Source: Bacteroidales bacterium UBA3143 (lineage in GTDB: Bacteria > Bacteroidota > Bacteroidia > Bacteroidales > Dysgonomonadaceae). From it: DNA of 64,000 bases. The stretch spans positions 94,480 through 158,479 of the forward strand of contig DEZB01000066.1 of the NCBI GenBank assembly GCA_002364735.1, read 5' to 3'. The notes beneath the pieces are model-generated. The model was not told where the DNA came from and made no database searches. It worked only from the letters and a program-made list of their open reading frames with translations. This document shows, in pieces, positions 58,049 through 64,000 of this stretch. Position 1 is the stretch's first letter. Each line of letters opens with the position of its first letter. The position numbers and the translations under genes are program-made.

Positions 58049-61000
58049 ATGAAGATAAAAACCTTTCTCCCCCTACTATTAATATTTTGCGTACTTAAAG
58101 CCTCTGCCCAAATACCACAAGAAATACAAGATCCTCTTGTAATAGGGGTTAATAATCTACCTGCACGTACTTCATTTTGGTCAGCTCCATCATTGGAAGA
58201 AGCGCAAAACACCAATTATGACCAATCCATTTGGGTGAAGTCATTGAATGGAAATTGGCGATTCCACTGGTCGCCCGATCCACAATCGCGACCCATTGAT
58301 TTTTTCAAGTCGACCTTTTCGCACAATAACTGGGATTATATTCCCGTTCCTTCCACTATTGAACGACAAGGATATGGTGTGCCTCTTTATACCAATTCAA
58401 TATACCCTTTCAAGGTCGATCCTCCCTTTGTAATGGGAGAGCCTGATTCAACTTATACAACTTTTTTAAATAGGAATCCAGTTGGCTCTTATTACAGAAC
58501 TTTTACTGTGCCCGAACAGTGGAAAGATAAGCGCACAATACTTCATTTAGCTGGAGCAAGTTCAGCTGTATTTGTATGGGTGAATGGGCAAAAAGTGGGT
58601 TATTCGCAAGGATCACGATTACCTGCCGAATTTGATGTGACCGATTATCTGCAAAATGGTGAGAACTCGTTGGCTATCGAAACCTATAAGTACAGCGATG
58701 GGTATTACCTTGAAGATCAGGACTATTGGCGATTAAGTGGTTTGTATCGCGATGTATTTCTGCGTGCTGTTCCAGAAGTGTCATTGTGGGATGTATATGC
58801 ACAACCATCTGTAGATTTGAAAGATGAAAAAGGTGCAGTTACACTCCATTATACGCCTGTCAATTTCACCAATAAAAACAAAAAAGACAATTATTCTGTT
58901 TCTATCTCCGTTTTAACTCCGCAAGGAAAGCAAATGCTCAAACAAAGTTTTGAAATCCAAGAATTAGCAAAAGGATTTGGAGATGAAGTTAAGCTCCCAA
59001 TGATAAATGTTGGAAAAGTTGATTTGTGGTACAACGACAGACCTACACAATACACTGCTGAAGTAGCATTAAAGAGAAAAGGACAAATTGTTGAAGTTTA
59101 CAGGCTCCCTATCGCTTTTAGGAAGATTGAAGTGAGTGGCAACAAGTTACTCTTGAATGGAAAGAACTTGAAAATACGTGGTGTAAACAGACATGAATTT
59201 TCACCCGATCAGGGATGGACCATCACAAAAGACGAAATGATACGAGATTTGGAGTTGATGAAGCAGGGCAATGTAAACTTTGTGCGCACAGCTCATTACC
59301 CCAACGACCCACGTTGGTATGCGTTATGTGATGAATATGGCATAATGGTGATGGATGAAGCCAATGTGGAGTCCCATGGTCTAAGTTATCACAAACGAGT
59401 GTTGCCAGGTGATAAACCTAAATGGGAGCAAGCAGTGGTGGAGCGAATGGAACGGATGGTAATTAGAGATAGACAACATCCAAGCGTGGTTATGTGGTCG
59501 TTGGGTAATGAGGCAGGTTATGGAAATGCCTTTATGAAGATGAGAGAAGCAACCCTAAAAAAGGATCCCGAACATCGCATTATTCAATATGCTGACATGA
59601 ACTTAGCTGCCGATATTGACAGTCAGACTTATCCCACTATTTCATGGTTGAAAGAGCATCTGAGAGGGAAAGCAACTCGTAAAGGTGAACACGGAGAGAC
59701 TACCAATGAAGAACAGCATGGCCACTACCCTTCTGGACGTCCTTTCATGCTAAACGAATATTCCCATGCAATGGGAAATAGCTTGGGCAACTTTGCTGAT
59801 TATTGGGATCTGATTTACGAAAACGATATGTTGGTGGGTGGCTTTATATGGGATTGGATGGATCAAGCTCTTTGGAAAAATCGTGAAAACCATGACGAAG
59901 GTTTTGTTTATGGTGGGGACTTCGGGGATGTCCCAAATGATGGGAACTTCTGTATCAATGGTATTATAGGAGCAGACGGAACTCCACATCCTCATTACTA
60001 TGAAATGAAAAAGGTTTATCAACCTGCATCTTTTAAGCTTATTAGTAGTCAACCATTGGTTGTCGAACTCAACAATAGGCACATTGCTACCGATCTGAGC
60101 GACTACGATTTTCATTATTTGGTGCATGAAGATGGGAAGTTGATTTCTGAAAAACAACTTGCACTTCCCTCTATAACGTCTTTGTCAACAAAGCAGGTTA
60201 CGCTTCCTGATAACTTGAAGTTGGATACCTCTAAAGAGAACTTTATTACCCTACAACTCAGACTGAAAGATGATGCAATATGGGCTAAAAAGGGTCATGT
60301 CGTAGCTTGGGGACAATTCATATTGAATGAAACGCAGGTAAAGGATAACATAAAAACGAACTCTTCTAAACCACAATTCACAGAAACTGAGAAGCATTAC
60401 CATATTTCGGGCAATAACTTTGCAGTGACAATAGATAAAAATAGTGGAATGATTGACAGCTACAAAGTGGATGCAATCGATTTTATTACTGGAGAAACTA
60501 AATTTAATTTTTGGCGCGCCCTCACCGATAATGATAAAGGATGGAAAGTTGACAGACACATGAAGCCTTGGGAAAATGAATCTGATAAATTCAAATTAAT
60601 ATCACTTGAAAGAGGTGAAACTAACAATGAGTTAGTGACTGTGAAAGCAGCATATATATTTGAAAATACACAATCTAAAGCTACTATTCAACACACTATT
60701 TATGCTGATGGTTCAATTCAAATAGATTACGACTTAGATATACCTGAGAAAGCGCCCAATGTGCCACGAATTGGTTTACAGTTTATTATCAATGAAAGCT
60801 TGGAGAATTTAGAATGGTATGGACGGGGACCACACGAAAACTACATAGACCGAAAGACAGGCGCACCTATCGGAATTTATCATTCATCGGTCGATGATTT
60901 GGTAACCCCTTATGTTATGCCTCAAGAAAATGGAAATAGATGTGATGTGCGTTGGATGACGCTTACAAACGTTAGCCAAGGAAGTCTTACAGTTACTGCT

Positions 61001-61243
61001 ACAGGCAGCAATACATTCTCAGCAAGTGTTTGGCCATATACACAACAATCGTTGAACGAAGCCATGCATAACAACGAAATAGCGAAAGCACCTTTCAAAG
61101 TAATGAATATCGACTGTGTGCAAATGGGCGTTGGTGGAGATAATTCATGGGGACTACCAGTAAATGATAAGTATTTGCTAAAGCCTGGTAAGTACAAGTA
61201 TAGCTTTACAATAAAAGGGGAGATAGGGAGAATAACAAAGTGA
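58049..61243 (+). CDS. Secreted GH2 beta-galactosidase
   Basis: 1064 residues with signal peptide MKIKTFLPLLLIFCVLKASAQ. Same domain order as the neighbouring GH2: sugar-binding (WVKSLNGNWRFHWSPDPQSRP, PVPSTIERQGYGVPLY), Ig-like, catalytic barrel (FRKIEVSGNKLLLNGKNLKIRGVNRHEFSPDQG), small-chain domain (WYGRGPHENYIDRKTGAPIG). Acid/base Glu488 in SLGNEAGYG and nucleophile Glu570 in MLNEYSHAMGNS. Sequence has diverged widely from the first copy, for example a DPPF-V insert after the first domain, so they probably cut different linkages. Converges on the GH95 gene across a perfect bidirectional hairpin. Confidence 0.94.
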   Translation: MKIKTFLPLLLIFCVLKASAQIPQEIQDPLVIGVNNLPARTSFWSAPSLEEAQNTNYDQSIWVKSLNGNWRFHWSPDPQSRPIDFFKSTFSHNNWDYIPVPSTIERQGYGVPLYTNSIYPFKVDPPFVMGEPDSTYTTFLNRNPVGSYYRTFTVPEQWKDKRTILHLAGASSAVFVWVNGQKVGYSQGSRLPAEFDVTDYLQNGENSLAIETYKYSDGYYLEDQDYWRLSGLYRDVFLRAVPEVSLWDVYAQPSVDLKDEKGAVTLHYTPVNFTNKNKKDNYSVSISVLTPQGKQMLKQSFEIQELAKGFGDEVKLPMINVGKVDLWYNDRPTQYTAEVALKRKGQIVEVYRLPIAFRKIEVSGNKLLLNGKNLKIRGVNRHEFSPDQGWTITKDEMIRDLELMKQGNVNFVRTAHYPNDPRWYALCDEYGIMVMDEANVESHGLSYHKRVLPGDKPKWEQAVVERMERMVIRDRQHPSVVMWSLGNEAGYGNAFMKMREATLKKDPEHRIIQYADMNLAADIDSQTYPTISWLKEHLRGKATRKGEHGETTNEEQHGHYPSGRPFMLNEYSHAMGNSLGNFADYWDLIYENDMLVGGFIWDWMDQALWKNRENHDEGFVYGGDFGDVPNDGNFCINGIIGADGTPHPHYYEMKKVYQPASFKLISSQPLVVELNNRHIATDLSDYDFHYLVHEDGKLISEKQLALPSITSLSTKQVTLPDNLKLDTSKENFITLQLRLKDDAIWAKKGHVVAWGQFILNETQVKDNIKTNSSKPQFTETEKHYHISGNNFAVTIDKNSGMIDSYKVDAIDFITGETKFNFWRALTDNDKGWKVDRHMKPWENESDKFKLISLERGETNNELVTVKAAYIFENTQSKATIQHTIYADGSIQIDYDLDIPEKAPNVPRIGLQFIINESLENLEWYGRGPHENYIDRKTGAPIGIYHSSVDDLVTPYVMPQENGNRCDVRWMTLTNVSQGSLTVTATGSNTFSASVWPYTQQSLNEAMHNNEIAKAPFKVMNIDCVQMGVGGDNSWGLPVNDKYLLKPGKYKYSFTIKGEIGRITK

Positions 61244-61290
61244 AATAATCAACATCTTTGCAAGTAAAGCGGCAAAGATGTTGATTATTT
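61243..61290. terminator. Bidirectional terminator between GH2 and GH95 genes
   Basis: Perfect 19-bp stem (61243-61261 with 61272-61290) around a 10-base loop, with AT-rich ends giving a T-run on either strand. Confidence 0.88.
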
Positions 61291-61311
61291 ATATTCATTT
61301 ATAAGTACAAA

Positions 61312-63678
61312 TTATTTAAAAGCCGCAACATCAAACTTATATAGCTGGTTCGGCTCTGTTGCTCTTGAAATTGTTTTACCATTGAATCGTAAATTCAACT
61401 TATTCCCTTGTAAAGATTTTACCTCAACTTGCTTTAATTCATGGTTTTCCCAAGTGATTGAGAACTCAAATCCATCACTACCTTTTATGCCAGAAATCAT
61501 ACCTGAAGCGAAGACTGTAGGAAGAGCAGGCAATATGTCTTGATAGTAATCTCCATTTTCATCTCGTAAATGAGATTGCAGAAGCATTTCGGTAACACCC
61601 GATGTAGCTCCGAAGTTGCCATCGATTTGGAAAGGTGGATGAGCATCAAATAAATTATAATAGAGCCCTCCTTTATCGTTCATTTCTACTCCCTTTATTA
61701 AAGAAGGAACCATCAGATTTTTCAACAATAAAAAAGAATGATCGCCATCGAGTAATCTTGCCCAAAAGTTTATTTTCCATGCTCTTGACCAACCTGTTCC
61801 ACCATCTCCACGTTGCGAAAGTGTAACTTTACAAGCTTCAGCCAATTCGGGAGTTGTAATCGGATGGATTTCATTACCTGGATGTAACCCCCATAAATGT
61901 GAAACATGTCGGTGCTTATCTGCTGGATCATCTAAATCAGTAAGCCACTCTTGCAATTGACCATGTTTTCCAATTTGATTGGGTGCAATCTTAGCTTGTT
62001 TCTCTTTCAATACTTTCACTAAATCAGCATCTACACCCATTGTCTCAGCTGCTTCAATAGTATTTGAAAAAAGATTGCGAATTATTTGGTGATCCATTGT
62101 AGGACCCATCACCAGCCCACCCAGCTCAGGACTGTTGCTTGGCCCACTTACGAGCCAATTGGGATTGTTGGGATCGGTTGTTAAATAGTCAATAAAGAAA
62201 TTGGAAGCTTCTTTAAGAACTGGATATGCCCTGTCCTTTAAGTATGTTTTGTCACCATTAAATTGATAATGCCACCATAAGTGTTGACTTAACCAAGCAC
62301 CGCCTGTAGGCCAAATACCATGATTCGAATTGTTGATGGGTGCAGATCCTCTCCAAATGTCTGTATTGTGGTGAGCTACCCAGCCACCTAAGTTGTAATG
62401 CTCTTTAGCTACTCGCTGACCAGTCTGGGCAAGCTCTTCAACCATAGAGATGAGTGGTTCAGCACATTCAGAAAGGTTGGTTATTTCAGCTGGCCAATAG
62501 TTCATTTCAGTGTTAATGTTGATTGTGTACTTACTGTCCCATGAGGGAGAAAGTTTGTCATTCCATATACCCTGCAAATTTGCAGGTTGCGAGCCTTCTC
62601 TTGAAGAAGATATTAGCAGATATCTCCCATATTGGTACAAGAGTGCAACCATTGAGGGGTCTTCATCTTGATAAAAAGAATTGAGTCGTTCATTAGTAGG
62701 GCGATTAGAAATCTCTGAACTTCCTAAATCTATACGAACACGTTTATAAAGATTCTGATAGTCATTGATATGCTCTGTTTTTAATTCATTATATGATTTG
62801 TCTTTGAGATTCAATAAATAATTATCACACCGTTCTGATGGATTGGCGCTAATGTCAGAGTAATTCACAAAACTTGTAGCAGCTACTAATTGTAAAGTAG
62901 CTTTATTGGCATTTCTCACCTGAATCATGTTCCCTGTTTGTATCAATTCACCTCCATCATTAATCACTTTTAAGCGTGCTTCAAAAGCAACTTTACTTTT
63001 TGGATAAGGGTATCCGTCCATGCCTGCTTCTTTGCTATAATCATTTGCTTTGCCTCTTAAAACAACTTCACCCTTTTCAACTGAAACACTAAAATTGGAA
63101 TGAGGAGAATCAAGACCTACATTAAAATTAAGTTTCGCTTCTTTATTCGATTCAAGCTGTATAATAATCCCTTGACTTGGATTAGTAGCAAACATTTCAC
63201 GCGTAAAATGAACTCCATCAACATCATATGAAACGGATGAAAGTGCATTCTCTAAATTGAGTTGACGTTTATAATTTGTAAAGTTTTCGTGATCGGGGAA
63301 ATCTAATAAAATATTACCAAAAGGTTGATAAGCCTGTTGACCAAATGGCTGTGACATAAACTGTTCGTTAGCCATCTTTTCAGCATCAGCTTGTTTTCCC
63401 TGCCATAATAAGTTTCTAATTTCATCTAACGATTTATAAGCACCTTCTTTGGCATAATCATGTGGTTGCCCTGTCCACAATGTCTCTTCATTAAATTGGA
63501 TTGTTTCTTCTTCAACCCCACCATAAATCATTGCTCCCATGCGTCCATTGCCAATTGGTAGCGCTTCATTCCAATCGTCAGCCGGCTGCAAATACCAAAG
63601 TTTTTGTTCTTCTGCATTAGACAAAAAAGTTGTAAGTAATACAACTACAATAAAAATTACTGATTTCAACTTATTCAT
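61312..63678 (-). CDS. Secreted GH95 alpha-L-fucosidase
   Basis: 788 residues with signal peptide MNKLKSVIFIVVVLLTTFLSNA. GH95 enzymes remove alpha-1,2-linked fucose by inversion, typical of host mucin and plant xyloglucan glycans. N-terminal beta domain: WNEALPIGNGRMGAMIYGGVEEETIQFNEETLWTG. The catalytic alpha/alpha barrel has LQGIWNDKLSPSWDSKYTININTEMNYWPAEITNLSEC, NHGIWPTGGAWLSQHLWWHYQF, and later RHVSHLWGLHPG and FDAHPPFQIDGNFGATSGVTEMLLQSH. The conserved acid/base and Asn-based nucleophile contexts appear intact. The minus strand has TATATTTG at 63789-63796 as a likely promoter. Together with two GH2 enzymes it suggests stepwise trimming of fucosylated galactosides. Confidence 0.95.
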   Translation of the reverse strand: MNKLKSVIFIVVVLLTTFLSNAEEQKLWYLQPADDWNEALPIGNGRMGAMIYGGVEEETIQFNEETLWTGQPHDYAKEGAYKSLDEIRNLLWQGKQADAEKMANEQFMSQPFGQQAYQPFGNILLDFPDHENFTNYKRQLNLENALSSVSYDVDGVHFTREMFATNPSQGIIIQLESNKEAKLNFNVGLDSPHSNFSVSVEKGEVVLRGKANDYSKEAGMDGYPYPKSKVAFEARLKVINDGGELIQTGNMIQVRNANKATLQLVAATSFVNYSDISANPSERCDNYLLNLKDKSYNELKTEHINDYQNLYKRVRIDLGSSEISNRPTNERLNSFYQDEDPSMVALLYQYGRYLLISSSREGSQPANLQGIWNDKLSPSWDSKYTININTEMNYWPAEITNLSECAEPLISMVEELAQTGQRVAKEHYNLGGWVAHHNTDIWRGSAPINNSNHGIWPTGGAWLSQHLWWHYQFNGDKTYLKDRAYPVLKEASNFFIDYLTTDPNNPNWLVSGPSNSPELGGLVMGPTMDHQIIRNLFSNTIEAAETMGVDADLVKVLKEKQAKIAPNQIGKHGQLQEWLTDLDDPADKHRHVSHLWGLHPGNEIHPITTPELAEACKVTLSQRGDGGTGWSRAWKINFWARLLDGDHSFLLLKNLMVPSLIKGVEMNDKGGLYYNLFDAHPPFQIDGNFGATSGVTEMLLQSHLRDENGDYYQDILPALPTVFASGMISGIKGSDGFEFSITWENHELKQVEVKSLQGNKLNLRFNGKTISRATEPNQLYKFDVAAFK

Positions 63679-64000
63679 TATTCAATGTGTGTTAAAGGTT
63701 TTTGCCCTATAGTGAAATAGAGAGTTATTTGCATTTGACTCTGGTGTTTATATATGTTGTGCAATTTAAAAAGAAACTACCCAATTACCAAATATAGCGT
63801 CCATTCTGAAAAGAGATAACATTATAACATCACTCTTTTTTCTCTTTCAACTTTAAGAAAAACCTATGATGCAAAAGCGCATTTTCTTTTACTTTTTATA
63901 AAATCAATAATGGAACACAATTTGCTCCGTTTCGTTAAGCTTCCTTAATGAACAGGCATCACTTTGCTCAATTCACATGTGGAAATTGGATCACACGGTC
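63679..64000. promoter_or_regulatory. Upstream region of the GH95 gene
   Basis: Minus strand TATATTTG at 63789-63796 gives a leader of about 105 bases for the fucosidase. A minus-strand reading from the window edge ends in DRVIQFPHVN and a stop near 63968, possibly the end of an unseen gene, too short to call. Nothing else is seen. Confidence 0.4.

Noticed and set aside
57757..58098. 113-codon frame overlapping the end of the first GH2 gene
   Set aside because: It spans the GH2 3' end, a terminator and the GH2 promoter; peptide shows no domain or signal.
63968..64000. End of a minus-strand gene (DRVIQFPHVN, stop)
   Set aside because: Ten codons are insufficient to support a call.

Overview
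This 64-kb stretch looks like chromosome from an anaerobic member of the Bacteroidota, most likely order Bacteroidales. It is AT-rich. Several start regions carry the Bacteroidetes-type -7 box TAnnTTTG (for example at 2996, 7516, 20345, 29867, 32022, 48371). Lipoprotein-type SusE/DUF-style secreted proteins, GH2 and GH95 glycosidases and a strict-anaerobe-type Hcp (CX2CX8CX5C) point the same way. I cannot name genus or species from sequence alone.

Layout. 1-9.1 kb: end of pckA, nadA, a lipoprotein related to tyrosine phosphatases but lacking the catalytic cysteine, a DEAD-box RNA helicase with a long leader, a biotin-dependent carboxyltransferase, a 57-residue membrane protein, gdhA and tRNA-Arg(TCT). 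9.2-18.4 kb: a DMT exporter, an array of 42-bp hairpin repeats, a DUF2254 membrane protein, then five co-directional redox enzymes (MDR reductase, YqhD-like alcohol dehydrogenase, old yellow enzyme, Tat-type GMC oxidase, luciferase-like oxidoreductase). 18.5-31 kb: dnaX, a PhoD-type phosphatase, a thioredoxin-fold lipoprotein, flavodoxin, tRNA-Arg(CCT), a GluR0-like ligand-gated K+ channel, secreted 5-hydroxyisourate hydrolase, a REP-associated transposase (RAYT) with a perfect 28-bp palindrome inside its own reading frame, a GIY-YIG protein, gene debris, a SulP transporter and ychF.

31.2-35.5 kb is a nitrosative-stress module: a divergent Crp/Fnr regulator, a TGTAAC-N4-GTTACA operator placed about 41.5 bp before the predicted hcp start point, hcp, a cupin and a DUF438-hemerythrin-PAS protein. 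35.6-45.8 kb: a tiny membrane protein, pbpC (PBP1C) and a thioester bacterial alpha-2-macroglobulin, a pair usually adjacent but here split by a DUF2971 gene, then a helix-hairpin-helix protein. 45.9-54.4 kb: a nucleoside-gate transporter, ybeY, mnmG followed immediately by a consensus parS site, then apt-uvrC-dtd-mazG-deoC. 54.4-63.7 kb: two secreted GH2 beta-galactosidase-type enzymes converging on a GH95 alpha-L-fucosidase, a glycan-trimming locus without a visible SusCD pair.

Most of the window is housekeeping. The parts I consider worth a second look are the RAYT plus dispersed palindromes, the 42-bp hairpin array, the dead phosphatase lipoprotein, the parS site together with an AT-rich GTTGA-motif cluster 49 kb away, the Crp/Fnr-hcp control region, the split alpha-2-macroglobulin/PBP1C locus with a C-tract and no normal start codon for pbpC, and the GluR0-like channel.
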